Assembly: GCA_934122035.1 (NCBI GenBank)
Contig: CAKOVP010000031.1
Coordinates: 1 to 15,291 of the forward strand
DNA length: 15,291 nucleotides
Source of the DNA: an uncultured Clostridia bacterium
Lineage (GTDB): Bacteria; Bacillota; Clostridia; TANB77; CAG-508
Direction: 5' to 3'
In this document: positions 6,967-15,207 of the stretch, one piece after another
Position numbering within the stretch: position 1 is the stretch's first letter
Layout of the letters: each line of letters starts with the position of its first letter
Notes under the pieces: generated by a model
Seen by the model: only the letters and a program-made list of their open reading frames with translations
Told to the model about the DNA's origin: nothing
Databases searched by the model: none
Position numbers and translations under genes: made by a program

Positions 6967-6995
6967 ATTTTACAATAAAGCATTAATCATTTCAA
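6967..6995 (-). promoter_or_regulatory. Sigma-A promoter of the G5/glucosaminidase gene
   Basis: Minus strand TTGAAA (6995-6990), 17 bases, TAAAAT (6972-6967), about 23 bases before the start at 6944. It lies in the 70-base gap behind mutS and shows the gene is not only read through from mutS. Confidence 0.65.
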
Positions 6996-7014
6996 CACTC
7001 AATTTTTTCCAAGT

Positions 7015-9627
7015 TTATCTCATTTCTTCTTTAATTTTTACTAAAGTATTTAATGCATCTATTGGTGTTAGTTCATTTATATTTACTTTGTCTAATTCGT
7101 GAGCTATTTCTGCAAGTTTAAAGTTATACATATCTAATTGTCCAGACACTTGTTTTTTATCTTCTTTTTCTTTAGCTTTATTAACTAGTACATTTTTTCT
7201 CTCTATTTTCTTTAATATTTCGTTTGCCCTTTGTGTTACCATTTTTGGAACCCCTGCTAATCGTGCAACGTGTACACCATAGCTTTCGTCTGTTCCTCCT
7301 GGAACTATTTTTCTTAAGAAGATTATATCTTCACCCTTTTCTTTTACTGCAATTGAATAGTTTTTAACACCTTCTAAAGTGTCTTCTAATTGAGTAAGTT
7401 CGTGGTAATGTGTTGCAAATAATGTTTTTGCACCACATTTTTCCTTGTTTTCTATGTATTCTGCAACAGCCCAAGCAATAGAAAGTCCGTCATATGTAGA
7501 TGTTCCTCTTCCAATTTCATCTAATATTACTAAACTATTTTGTGTTGCTTCTTTTAAAATATTTGCAACCTCCATCATTTCTACCATAAAAGTACTTTGT
7601 CCCATACTTAAATCGTCTGATGCACCAACTCTTGTAAATATTTTATCTACTACTCCTATTTGAGCTTCTGCTGCTGGTACAAAGCTTCCTATTTGAGCCA
7701 TTAAGGTAATTAAGGCAACTTGTCTCATATATGTAGATTTACCAGCCATATTAGGACCTGTAATTATTGCTAGTCTATTTGAACTTTTATCTAAATATGT
7801 ATCATTAGAAACAAAGCTTCCACTTGGCAACATTTTTTCTATTACAGGATGACGTCCATCTTTTATGTTTATAATTCCGCTATTATCTACTGTTGGTTTG
7901 CAATAATTAAAGTCTTCTGCAACTGTTGCAAATGAGCATAATACATCTAATTTGGAAATTGCCATAGCAGACCTTTGTAATCTTGTAATTTGGGTTTTTA
8001 TGTATTCTCTAATTTTTACAAACTCGTTGTATTCTAAAGCTACAACTTTTTCTTCTGCTCCAAGTACTTTGCTTTCTAGCTCTTTAAGTTCTTCTGTTAT
8101 ATATCTTTCTCCACCAGTTAATGTTTGTTTTCTTATGTATCTATCTGGTACTAAAGATAAGTTAGATTTTGTAACTTCTATATAATATCCAAATACTTTA
8201 TTAAATCCTACTTTTAATCCTTTTATTCCTGTTTCTTCTTTTTCTTTTGCTTCTAGTTCAACAAGCCAAGTTTTGCCGTCTGTCATTGCTTTTTTAAGCT
8301 CGTCTATTTCCTCATTAAATCCTAATTTTATAACTCCACCCTCTGTAATTAATATTGGTGGTTCATCTACTATTGCTTTATCTATTAGCTCATATAAATC
8401 GTCTAAAGTATCTAAACTCTCATATAATTTCTTTAGCATTTTAGAATTTGAATTTTCTAGCAATTTTTTTATTGCAGGCAATTTACTACTAGAAGCCTTT
8501 AATGCATTTAAATCTCTTGCATTTGCATTTCCATAAGAAATTTTCCCTGCAAGTCTTTCTATATCGTATACACCCTTTAAACTCTCTGTAATTTCGCCTC
8601 TTAAAATGATGTCATTTTTTAGCTCTTCTACAGCATCTAGTCTCTCGTTTATTTCTTTTACTTCTATTAAAGGATCGGAAATCCATCTTCTTAAGAGTCT
8701 ACCACCCATTGATGTAGAAGTTTTATCTAATACCCAAAGTAGTGTTCCTTTTTTAGATTTATCTCTTAATTTTTCCGTAAGTTCTAGGTTTCTTCTTGCA
8801 TTTATATCTAGAGCCATATATTTTGTAATTGTATATATTGTAATTTTGTTCATATGCTCTAGCTTTGTTTTTTGAGTATCTTCTATATATGTTATTAGTC
8901 CATTTATTGCAGATACAGCAAATAATCGTTTTTCTAAGTCTTTTACAATATTTCCTTTATCATCTGATAAAGCATATTCTCTATATATTCTGTCTGTATC
9001 TGTGCTAAATTTTTCTTCATCTTCATTAGAAATGTAAACATCAAATCTTTCTTTTATTGTTTGCATTTCTTCAGAACATTCTGAAAGCATTTTATTTACA
9101 ATTATTTCTGAAGGAGAATATCTAGAAATTTCGTCTAACAAACGTTCAAAGTTATTTTCCTCTTTTATTTCGGCAGAATAGAAGTCTCCTGTTGAAATAT
9201 CGCAAACAGCAAGACCAAAGAAAATACCTTTTTTAAATATGCTCATTATAAAGTTATTTCTTTTTTCCTCTAGCAAATTTGTTTCTGTTACAGTTCCAGG
9301 AGTTACAACTCTTATAACATCTCTTTTTACTATGCCTTTTGCAAGTTTTGGATCTTCTAGCTGTTCACATATTGCAACTTTATGACCATTTTGAACTAGT
9401 TTTGCAATATAGCTTTCTGCTGCGTGATATGGAATTCCACACATAGGAGCACGTTCTTCTTGTCCACAGTCTTTTCCTGTTAAAGTAAGTTCTAGTTCTC
9501 TAGATACATTTATTGCATCATCGAAGAACATCTCATAAAAATCTCCTAGTCTATAAAACAAAATGCAATCTTTGTATTTTTCTTTTGTTGCAAGATAGTG
9601 TTGCATCATTGGTGAATATTCTGCCAT
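7015..9627 (-). CDS. mutS: DNA mismatch repair ATPase MutS
   Basis: A full-length 870-residue MutS. The N-terminus (SPMMQHYLATKEKYKD) leads to the mismatch-reading F-Y-E motif at 30-32 in GDFYEMF. The connector, lever and clamp regions follow. The ATPase domain has Walker A GPNMAGKST (about 624-632), Walker B LVILDEIGRGTS (about 697-708) and FATHYHEL. A C-terminal helix-turn-helix region follows. MutS dimers find mispaired or looped bases and recruit MutL. The start agrees with other bacterial MutS; GAAAGGA lies about 14 bases upstream, rather far. miaB is 114 bases upstream in the same direction, the usual clostridial order. The next gene is not mutL but the cell-wall hydrolase, so mutL must lie elsewhere. 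Confidence 0.98.
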   Translation of the reverse strand: MAEYSPMMQHYLATKEKYKDCILFYRLGDFYEMFFDDAINVSRELELTLTGKDCGQEERAPMCGIPYHAAESYIAKLVQNGHKVAICEQLEDPKLAKGIVKRDVIRVVTPGTVTETNLLEEKRNNFIMSIFKKGIFFGLAVCDISTGDFYSAEIKEENNFERLLDEISRYSPSEIIVNKMLSECSEEMQTIKERFDVYISNEDEEKFSTDTDRIYREYALSDDKGNIVKDLEKRLFAVSAINGLITYIEDTQKTKLEHMNKITIYTITKYMALDINARRNLELTEKLRDKSKKGTLLWVLDKTSTSMGGRLLRRWISDPLIEVKEINERLDAVEELKNDIILRGEITESLKGVYDIERLAGKISYGNANARDLNALKASSSKLPAIKKLLENSNSKMLKKLYESLDTLDDLYELIDKAIVDEPPILITEGGVIKLGFNEEIDELKKAMTDGKTWLVELEAKEKEETGIKGLKVGFNKVFGYYIEVTKSNLSLVPDRYIRKQTLTGGERYITEELKELESKVLGAEEKVVALEYNEFVKIREYIKTQITRLQRSAMAISKLDVLCSFATVAEDFNYCKPTVDNSGIINIKDGRHPVIEKMLPSGSFVSNDTYLDKSSNRLAIITGPNMAGKSTYMRQVALITLMAQIGSFVPAAEAQIGVVDKIFTRVGASDDLSMGQSTFMVEMMEVANILKEATQNSLVILDEIGRGTSTYDGLSIAWAVAEYIENKEKCGAKTLFATHYHELTQLEDTLEGVKNYSIAVKEKGEDIIFLRKIVPGGTDESYGVHVARLAGVPKMVTQRANEILKKIERKNVLVNKAKEKEDKKQVSGQLDMYNFKLAEIAHELDKVNINELTPIDALNTLVKIKEEMR

Positions 9628-9670
9628 AATTAATCTTCATTCCTTTCTACATCTTTAGAGCAAATCCATA

Positions 9671-9715
9671 AAATTTCAATTTTTTATTTAGTTTGTTTTT
9701 ATATAAATTGAATTT
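9671..9715 (-). repeat. AT-only inverted repeat between miaB and mutS
   Basis: AAATTTCAATTT (9671-9682) faces AAATTGAATTT (9705-9715), able to pair over about 11 bases across a 22-base loop. It may act as a weak attenuator or transcript-processing hairpin within a miaB-mutS operon. The lack of GC pairs makes it a poor terminator. Confidence 0.3.
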
Positions 9716-9741
9716 TTTAAGTAATTTTCTTTGCAAACTCT

Positions 9742-11142
9742 TTATTGTATTTCTCCTCTTAAGTACCACATATGTTCAGATACTATTTTTAAATTAACCA
9801 TTGTTCCAATTTTATCTTCTTCTGCCTCAAAGTTTACAACTTTATTTGTATCGGTTCTTCCTGTAAGCATTTTTTCATTTGTTTTACTCTTTCCTTCTAC
9901 TAATACTTTTTGCATTGTTCCAACATACTTTTTGTTATTTGCTTCTATTTGACTTTCCACTAATTTTTTTAGTCTATCAAATCTTGTATGTTTTACATCT
10001 TCTGGAATTTGATTTTCCATTTTATCTGCTGGTGTTCCAACTCTTCTTGAATATATAAACATAAATACTTGCTCAAAACATACTTTAGAAACTACATCTA
10101 ATGTATCTTCAAAGTCTTCTTCTGTTTCCTCTGGAAATCCAACTATAATATCTGTAGAAAATTCTACCCCAGGTATTTTTTCTCTCATTTTTTTAACTAA
10201 GTCTAAATATTGTTCTTTTGTATACTTTCTATTCATTTTTCTTAAGACCTCTGTACTACCAGATTGTAAAGGTAAATGAATTATTTTGCATACTTTATCA
10301 CAATCTCTAATTGCTTCTATAACATCATCTGTAAAATCCTTTGGATGTGGTGAAATAAAACGTATTCTCTCTATTCCATCTATTTTATTTACTTCTCTTA
10401 AAAGTTTTGCAAAAGAATTAATTGGTCCAACATCCTCATTCTTTTCGCGTTCTACTCTCATATAAGAATTAACATTTTGACCAAGCAAAGTAATCTCTTT
10501 GTAGCCTTCTTTTGCTAAACATTTAATCTCTGCAATTATATCTTCTGCATGCCTGCTTCTTTCTCTTCCTCTAACATATGGAACAATACAATATGTACAA
10601 AAATTATTGCAACCATTCATAATAGAAACAGAAGCCTTTATACTATCATCTCTTTTTATTGGAAGACCCTCTATTACTTCTCCATCTATGTCTATAATAT
10701 CTTCTATTCTCTTTCTATTTTGAATTACATTGTAAACATCCCCGGGAAACTTATGCAAAGTATGAGTTCCAAATACTATGTCGAAGAAAGAATAACTTTG
10801 TTTAAGCTTTTTTACTATATGTTTTTCTTGCATCATACAACCACCAATTGCAATAATTGTACCTTTAGCTTCTTTATATTTTTTTACTTCTCCAAGTTTT
10901 CCAAATAATCTATCTTCTGCATTTTCTCTAACACAGCAAGTATTAAACACAATTAAATTTGCATCTTCTAACTTATCTGTTTTGCTATAACCCATTTCTT
11001 CCATCATTCCAGATAATTTTTCTGAATCATTCTCATTTAATTGGCATCCCATTGTTAATATTGCATATTTTAAGTTTTTACCTAAATTAAGTTTTTTTAC
11101 TTTTTCTATATATTCTTTTTGCTCTTTTATTTCTTCTTGCAT
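9742..11142 (-). CDS. miaB: tRNA-2-methylthio-N6-dimethylallyladenosine synthase MiaB
   Basis: A complete 466-residue methylthiotransferase. The N-terminal UPF0004 domain carries its three cluster Cys at C33 (MGCQLN), C69 (NTCCVRE) and C102 (GGCMMQ). The radical-SAM domain has C177, C181 and C184 in CNNFCTYC, followed by VPYVRGRERSR. A C-terminal TRAM domain (about 405-466) holds the tRNA. The enzyme uses two 4Fe-4S clusters and S-adenosylmethionine to add a methylthio group to i6A37 of tRNAs reading UNN codons, which aids reading-frame maintenance. The VRGRERSR and GCQLN details favour MiaB over MtaB or RimO. A GAAGGGAA ribosome site lies upstream at about 14 bases. It probably shares a transcript with mutS. 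Confidence 0.96.
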   Translation of the reverse strand: MQEEIKEQKEYIEKVKKLNLGKNLKYAILTMGCQLNENDSEKLSGMMEEMGYSKTDKLEDANLIVFNTCCVRENAEDRLFGKLGEVKKYKEAKGTIIAIGGCMMQEKHIVKKLKQSYSFFDIVFGTHTLHKFPGDVYNVIQNRKRIEDIIDIDGEVIEGLPIKRDDSIKASVSIMNGCNNFCTYCIVPYVRGRERSRHAEDIIAEIKCLAKEGYKEITLLGQNVNSYMRVEREKNEDVGPINSFAKLLREVNKIDGIERIRFISPHPKDFTDDVIEAIRDCDKVCKIIHLPLQSGSTEVLRKMNRKYTKEQYLDLVKKMREKIPGVEFSTDIIVGFPEETEEDFEDTLDVVSKVCFEQVFMFIYSRRVGTPADKMENQIPEDVKHTRFDRLKKLVESQIEANNKKYVGTMQKVLVEGKSKTNEKMLTGRTDTNKVVNFEAEEDKIGTMVNLKIVSEHMWYLRGEIQ

Positions 11143-11250
11143 ACTTAAATCAATTTCCCTTCTATTGGTTAAAAATCTGTTTAAAAAAAGATTAATTTTT
11201 CCTTTTTAAGCCCTATTTTTCCTATTCTTTTTTACTATTTCTTCTTCGCT

Positions 11251-11279
11251 ATTTTATTACAAAATTCGCCATTTTGCAA
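11251..11279 (-). promoter_or_regulatory. Possible sigma-A promoter for miaB-mutS
   Basis: Minus strand TTGCAA (11279-11274), 17 bases, TAAAAT (11256-11251), leaving a leader of roughly 100 bases to the miaB start. It is the best match in the 255-base gap 11143-11397. The rest of that gap is AT-rich spacer in which I see no clear terminator for the flavin reductase gene. Confidence 0.45.
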
Positions 11280-11397
11280 CATTATTTTCGGCTATTTCCA
11301 GCATAGTTAGTCGTAACTTTAAATTTTAATAAACAACATTTTTTATTTAGTAATTAGTTTATACTTCTATTGTTTAAAACCAAACTTATAGCATATA

Positions 11398-11970
11398 TTA
11401 TCTTCTATTTTTCTTCTTTTGAACCGAATATCCAAACTTGCCAATTTTCTTTCCAAGTGGATAATATCCGCCATTTGCATATGCAATTAAATTACATTTG
11501 CTAATATCAAAAGCACCTTTTTCATCTATATATTTTTCATCTGCATCTATAGATAAAATTTCTGCAACAAACATATCGTGACTTCCAAGAGGCACAATTT
11601 CTTTTACTTTACATTCTACAGATACTGGGCTTTCCTTTATAAGTGGAGCTTTTACAAAATTTGCTTTTTCCTTTGTAAGCTTCATTTCCTTAAACTTATC
11701 CACATCTCTTCCACTCTTTACTCCACACCAATCTGTTGCATAGCTAAGATTTTCTGTTGTTAAATTAATAACAAATTCACCATTTTCTTTAATAATATCG
11801 TGTGAATATCTTTCCTTTCTTACAGAAATATAGCACATTGCAGGATTTGTATTTAATATACCAGTCCACGCAACTGTTATTATATTAGACTTTTCCATTG
11901 TACCACAGCTAACCATTACTGCTGGTATTGGGTATATAAAAGTTCCAGACTTCCATTGTACTTTTGCCAT
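11398..11970 (-). CDS. Flavin reductase-like (FMN-binding split-barrel) protein
   Basis: From ATG 11970 the protein has 190 residues (MAKVQWKSGTFIYPIPAVMVS...). It shows the flavin reductase-like fold: an opening strand with PAVMVSCG, then NIITVAWTGILNTNPAMCYISV, the helix start RYSHDIIKENGEFVINL, and later SHDMFVAEI. Such proteins bind FMN and transfer electrons or reduce flavin; in anaerobes the natural partner is usually unknown. The open frame extends to 12087 but those 39 residues (Lys/Asn-rich, unlike the family) cover an extended -10 promoter at 12056-12064. The internal ATG with AAGGATT upstream is therefore chosen. It is divergent from the HD-domain gene. Confidence 0.85.
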   Translation of the reverse strand: MAKVQWKSGTFIYPIPAVMVSCGTMEKSNIITVAWTGILNTNPAMCYISVRKERYSHDIIKENGEFVINLTTENLSYATDWCGVKSGRDVDKFKEMKLTKEKANFVKAPLIKESPVSVECKVKEIVPLGSHDMFVAEILSIDADEKYIDEKGAFDISKCNLIAYANGGYYPLGKKIGKFGYSVQKKKNRR

Positions 11971-12055
11971 TTTTATCACAATCCTTGTAATTTTATTTAG
12001 GTTTTTAATTAAGGCTTTACCCATAAACCTATTTTTCACATTTTTAAGCACCAAC

Positions 12056-12064
12056 ATTATATCA
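12056..12064 (-). promoter_or_regulatory. Extended -10 promoter of the flavin reductase gene
   Basis: Minus strand TGATATAAT (12064-12056) is a perfect extended -10 (TGnTATAAT). The -35 is weak (TTTCAT 12084-12079 at 17 bases). The transcript would start near 12049, about 79 bases before the chosen ATG. Confidence 0.6.
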
Positions 12065-12102
12065 TTTTTTTCGCATTTATGAAACAAATAATTCCATTTT
12101 TA

Positions 12103-12130
12103 TTGACTTTTATGCTCATTTGAATATAAT
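12103..12130 (+). promoter_or_regulatory. Sigma-A promoter of the HD-domain gene
   Basis: TTGACT (12103-12108), 16 bases, TATAAT (12125-12130). The transcript would begin near 12137, about 28 bases before the ATG at 12165. It rules out the TTG at 12120 as a start. Confidence 0.85.
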
Positions 12131-12164
12131 TGTTATAGATTATTTACAAAAAGGATTATTTACT

Positions 12165-13808
12165 ATGATAGATATAGAAAACTTAGACACAAAAGAAAAT
12201 ATTATGGCAGATTTTTTTACTTGGCTTTTTGATGATCCTCGTATAAAAAATAAATCTATTAATCTAAAAAAAGAAATTGACTTAAGCCTTGCTCATGACT
12301 ACATGGATCCATACATTTATTATCCAGAGCAAATAGAAAGTTTTTTTAATACAAAACCAATGCAGCGTTTAGCTCGTGTTAGCCAGCTTTCATTAACAGT
12401 TAATATGTATCCAAACACATTTCATAGCAGACTAGAGCACTCTAAAGGTGTTTACAATAGAAAAGTAGAAGAATTTATAATTAACTTTCAAAATCCAAAC
12501 TGGAAAAATTTTATAGAAGAACACAATTTAAAATTATATTTAATAGCAGAACTTATAAAAGTTGCAGGACACGATATTGGGCATTTTCCACTATCACACG
12601 TATTCGAAGAACAAGTATTTAACGCACACGGTCCACACGAAGTTTTTGGTCAAAGACTAATGTTAGAATATCCAGAAATTCAGGAGGTTTTATCAAATAT
12701 AAGTAATGAGCTACCTGCTACATTAAAAGAATTGTACCAAAAAAACATTCTAAACTTTTACTCGCACGATGAAAGTTCATACGATGTAGATAGATTAGAC
12801 TATTTATCTAGAGATAGATTATATAAAGGCTACCCTGTTACATTCCATACCAACAACTATACATCATCTCCTAAAATAAGTGTAGACAGCACACATACAG
12901 ATGTTTATAGCTATGATAAATTACCAGAAATAGAAAACTTTTTGCTTGTAAGAGAAAACGAATACGACTCCTTATATATGTCTAAAGAAGAACAAGCCTT
13001 AGAATGTGCAGTAGGGTTACTATTTAGAGTATTACTAGAAAATTCAGCCACAAACGCAAGCTACAAAAACCGTTTATGTACCTATATTAGAAAATTACAT
13101 AGCTTAAAATTAGAAGATGTATCATTAGAAGACTTTATAGAATGGAACGACATAGAATTTTATAAAGAAGTACTAGAAATTGCACAAAGCTATCCAGACA
13201 AAAACGTAAGGCAAATAGCAACACTTGCAATTCCAAAGCTAGAACCATTCTTAAATTTAATACACTCTCTATTAGATAACAAAAAATTTGCAGAACTATC
13301 AAAGCCAGACCAAGAACTTATATTAAAAATAAAAAAGCTTATATCTGGTAAATCTGAACTATTAGCAGACCTAGCAAATCCAAACTTTTTAGACGACAAT
13401 ATTATACCTTTAGATGGTTCAGCATACAAAGAAAGTTTAGAAACAAAAGGTCTAACCTCTTGTTTTAACTACAAATTTAAAGCATATAATGTAAAAGAAC
13501 CAGTATATTTGCGAACCAAAGATGCAAACTTTGCAGAATTATCCGAACATCCCGATAAAAGCAAAGACTGGAAAAATGCAAAAAAAATAATACATTACGA
13601 CTTTGCATATGCACCATTTTTAAGAATGAATGGACTATCTGAAGAAGAAATAAGCAAAATAAAAGCTGGAAGCACTAAAATACACATTTCTCCAGAAGAA
13701 AATAAGAAATCTTATTCGGTTAACATGTCTCCACTAAAAGTAGAGCATGATATAAAAAATTATTTTAAAAATACAAATTTGGGCGATATAGAACCAGAAA
13801 TAGAATAA
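12165..13808 (+). CDS. HD-superfamily phosphohydrolase (SAMHD1/dGTPase-like)
   Basis: A 547-residue protein read from ATG 12165, with AAAGGA about 10 bases upstream. The HD metal site is complete in the numbering from this ATG: H92 in FHSRLEHSKG, H136-D137 in AGHDIGHFPLSH, and the distal Asp in YDVDRLDYLSRD (D207/D209). The order NTKPMQRLARVSQL, RLEHS, GHDIGH, DVDRLDYLSRD is that of SAMHD1/YwfO-type dNTP triphosphohydrolases, which release triphosphate from deoxynucleotides. The substrate here is not proven. The C-terminal ~250 residues are helical with no motif I know. It stands alone between its promoter and a terminator at 13824-13864, divergent from the flavin reductase gene. Confidence 0.88.
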   Translation: MIDIENLDTKENIMADFFTWLFDDPRIKNKSINLKKEIDLSLAHDYMDPYIYYPEQIESFFNTKPMQRLARVSQLSLTVNMYPNTFHSRLEHSKGVYNRKVEEFIINFQNPNWKNFIEEHNLKLYLIAELIKVAGHDIGHFPLSHVFEEQVFNAHGPHEVFGQRLMLEYPEIQEVLSNISNELPATLKELYQKNILNFYSHDESSYDVDRLDYLSRDRLYKGYPVTFHTNNYTSSPKISVDSTHTDVYSYDKLPEIENFLLVRENEYDSLYMSKEEQALECAVGLLFRVLLENSATNASYKNRLCTYIRKLHSLKLEDVSLEDFIEWNDIEFYKEVLEIAQSYPDKNVRQIATLAIPKLEPFLNLIHSLLDNKKFAELSKPDQELILKIKKLISGKSELLADLANPNFLDDNIIPLDGSAYKESLETKGLTSCFNYKFKAYNVKEPVYLRTKDANFAELSEHPDKSKDWKNAKKIIHYDFAYAPFLRMNGLSEEEISKIKAGSTKIHISPEENKKSYSVNMSPLKVEHDIKNYFKNTNLGDIEPEIE

Positions 13809-13823
13809 AATTATAGAATATAA

Positions 13824-13864
13824 AAGTATGCTATTTAAGAGAATTTCTCTAAAATAGCATACTT
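13824..13864 (+). terminator. Terminator of the HD-domain gene
   Basis: A 13-bp stem (13824-13836 with 13852-13864) is topped by a second 5-bp stem (AGAGA 13838-13842, TCTCT 13846-13850) across an A-A mismatch. The T tract after it is broken (AATTTATT). It lies 15 bases behind the stop. Confidence 0.75.
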
Positions 13865-13925
13865 AATTTATTAGACTAAAATTTTATTTTTTCATATTTT
13901 TACTTAAATAGATTTTTATAAAAAA

Positions 13926-13966
13926 TCGCTTCGCTTAGGTCCAACCCGTTTCCTACCTACTCTACA
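13926..13966 (-). other. GC-richer island of unknown role downstream of the lectin-fold gene
   Basis: About 40 bases of near-balanced composition in an AT-rich gap. On the minus strand it reads through AAACGGGTTGGACC and ends in GCGAAGC plus a T6 run (13925-13920). The GCGAAGC mini-hairpin with T run could be a short terminator. No gene fits. Confidence 0.35.
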
Positions 13967-13977
13967 ATTTTATTTTT

Positions 13978-14060
13978 CCCCCTATTCTTGGGGGAATTTC
14001 TCTTTTTTCCCATATATTGCTATGGGTTTTTGTTTCTGCTGAATTTTAGTTCAGAGAAAC
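13978..14060 (-). repeat. Three successive inverted repeats behind the variable-repeat candidate
   Basis: CCCCC/GGGGG (13978-13982, 13990-13994), CCCATA/TATGGG (14009-14014, 14021-14026) and GTTTCT-g-CTGAA/TTCAG-AGAAAC (14032-14043, 14050-14060). The last lies 12 bases after the stop of the prepilin/lectin-fold gene. One may be its terminator. DGR target genes often carry a hairpin or cruciform just behind the variable repeat. Confidence 0.55.
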
Positions 14061-14072
14061 CAGGGCTCAGGT

Positions 14073-15179
14073 CTACAAATATAAAGTGCACCTGAATCCG
14101 ATGCTATCGTTCGCATAGTCCGAACCGTTATTACGGTAGCCTGCTGGATAACTAGCGAAGCTGCTGAAGTAACCGCCTCCTCTGCTGGTGCAAGGATAGT
14201 TCGTGTTAGAATAAGGCTCTGTAGTCCACTCCCATACATTTCCTCCCATATCGTATATGTTATTTACGGCTGTGGTTTGTCCTGTTGGAATTAATGTACT
14301 TGTTCCATTTGCTTTGGTTTGTTTGTTTTTTTCTGTATCTGCTATTCCTGTATAAGTAAATGTTGGAGAATTTTTATAATTTCCTTCTTCTGAACTACTT
14401 CCATAATCGCTATTTGTTTTTTGTATAAATGCTATTGCTGTATCCCATGCATAACTGCTTATTAGTTTTGATTTTACACTGGTATAACCTTGTTTTGTAC
14501 TAAATGCTTCTGCTAGACTTTTTGCTTCATATCTTGTTACATAATTATATGGGGCTTGTCCTGCTTTTACTGTTATTGTATTACTTGTTGATGCTCCTCT
14601 TGCTCTTAATTTTTTAGAGTTTGTACTTTCTTGGTCTCCTGCTTCGTATCTTCCAATATAGAATCCTTTATTTGTTTCTACGCTAGTTTTTTCATCGTCT
14701 GCTAAAGTCTCTGAATAGCTACTTATTGATTGATTGGCATAAGCAGTTCTTTTATAATCTGCTATATTATCTACTGGTATCCATACAAATTGGTTTCCTA
14801 CTAAATCTGTTCCAACTGTTGTTTGTCCTTTATATTTTTCTTTGTCTGCTGCTGCATCTGAAATTACTAGACCACTTGCTTTTGTTCCTCCTACATATAC
14901 AAATCCTGATGGGATTGGTACTCCTTCTGATGCTGGATCATAATCTGAGCCACTAGAACTACCTCCGCCAGAATTTCCTCCGTTTCCAGAGTTTTCGTTT
15001 TCTGATATTAAGTCTTCCATTTTATCTGTTAATGCATTTATTGCTTTTTCGGTATTTACTTGTCCCTCTGCTGTTTGGTTTCTCGCATCTTGTGCTCTAC
15101 TTATTATTCCATTTTGTCCTAGTACTAAGTTAAGACTTATTCCTGCTAGTATTAATAAAACTACTATTGTTACGACCAA
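14073..15179 (-). CDS. Prepilin-like anchored protein with FGE-sulfatase/C-type-lectin-fold domain; candidate DGR variable protein
   Basis: The open frame starts at a TTG, but the protein clearly begins upstream: the preceding codons read KKNGITLVA, and the ATG with a good AAAGGA site (15275-15270) is at 15261 in another frame. The mature N-terminus ITLVALVVTIVVLLILAGISL is a prepilin-like helix cut after NG; the usual Glu5 is absent. A charged helix (about 25-60) and a Gly/Ser linker (63-79) follow. The rest is an FGE-sulfatase/SUMF1 lectin-type fold: GFVYVGG (92-98), FVWIPVDN (131-138), KGFYIGRYEAG (171-181), YDMGGNVWEWT (309-319), RGGGYFSS (333-340) and IGFRC (360-364). The paired Cys of true formylglycine-generating enzymes are not evident, so it is probably a binding or display protein. 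Its last ~40 codons have unusual, GC-richer codon use. Confidence 0.82.
   Translation of the reverse strand: MVVTIVVLLILAGISLNLVLGQNGIISRAQDARNQTAEGQVNTEKAINALTDKMEDLISENENSGNGGNSGGGSSSGSDYDPASEGVPIPSGFVYVGGTKASGLVISDAAADKEKYKGQTTVGTDLVGNQFVWIPVDNIADYKRTAYANQSISSYSETLADDEKTSVETNKGFYIGRYEAGDQESTNSKKLRARGASTSNTITVKAGQAPYNYVTRYEAKSLAEAFSTKQGYTSVKSKLISSYAWDTAIAFIQKTNSDYGSSSEEGNYKNSPTFTYTGIADTEKNKQTKANGTSTLIPTGQTTAVNNIYDMGGNVWEWTTEPYSNTNYPCTSRGGGYFSSFASYPAGYRNNGSDYANDSIGFRCTLYL
14082..14205 (-). other. Candidate DGR variable repeat (VR) at the 3' end of the lectin-fold gene
   Basis: This stretch encodes residues from about N325 to R363. Between the RGGG and IGFR landmarks, 21 of 25 codons end in C or T and about 12 end in C (TAC, TTC, AGC, GGC, GAC, AAC), whereas nearly all nearby genes favour A/T endings. 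Codons of this form are what A-to-N mutagenesis of AAC/AAT template codons yields. Position, landmarks and fold agree with known DGR targets. No template repeat or reverse transcriptase is in the window, and exact boundaries are guesses. Confidence 0.5.
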
Positions 15180-15207
15180 AGCAACTAGGGTTATTCCGTT
15201 TTTCTTG

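Noticed and set aside
6945..6983. ATG 6983 as start of the G5 protein
   Set aside because: It lies within the spacer of a TTGAAA-17-TAAAAT promoter, while ATG 6944 has AGGAAGGG at correct spacing.
11971..12087. 39-residue N-terminal extension of the flavin reductase-like protein
   Set aside because: It covers an extended -10 promoter and does not resemble the family; ATG 11970 begins the normal fold.
12120..12164. TTG at 12120 as start of the HD-domain protein
   Set aside because: The -10 element TATAAT (12125-12130) lies inside this extension, and ATG 12165 has a good ribosome site.
14051..14239. Separate 62-residue minus-strand gene overlapping the VR
   Set aside because: It is the same DNA in another frame of the lectin-fold gene, open by chance owing to the local GC-rich composition; it has no ribosome site.
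14073..15179. Active formylglycine-generating enzyme (sulfatase maturation)
   Set aside because: The protein has only two Cys (in NYPCTS and GFRC), not arranged like the catalytic pair; there is no sulfatase nearby, and the prepilin anchor suggests a surface binding role.
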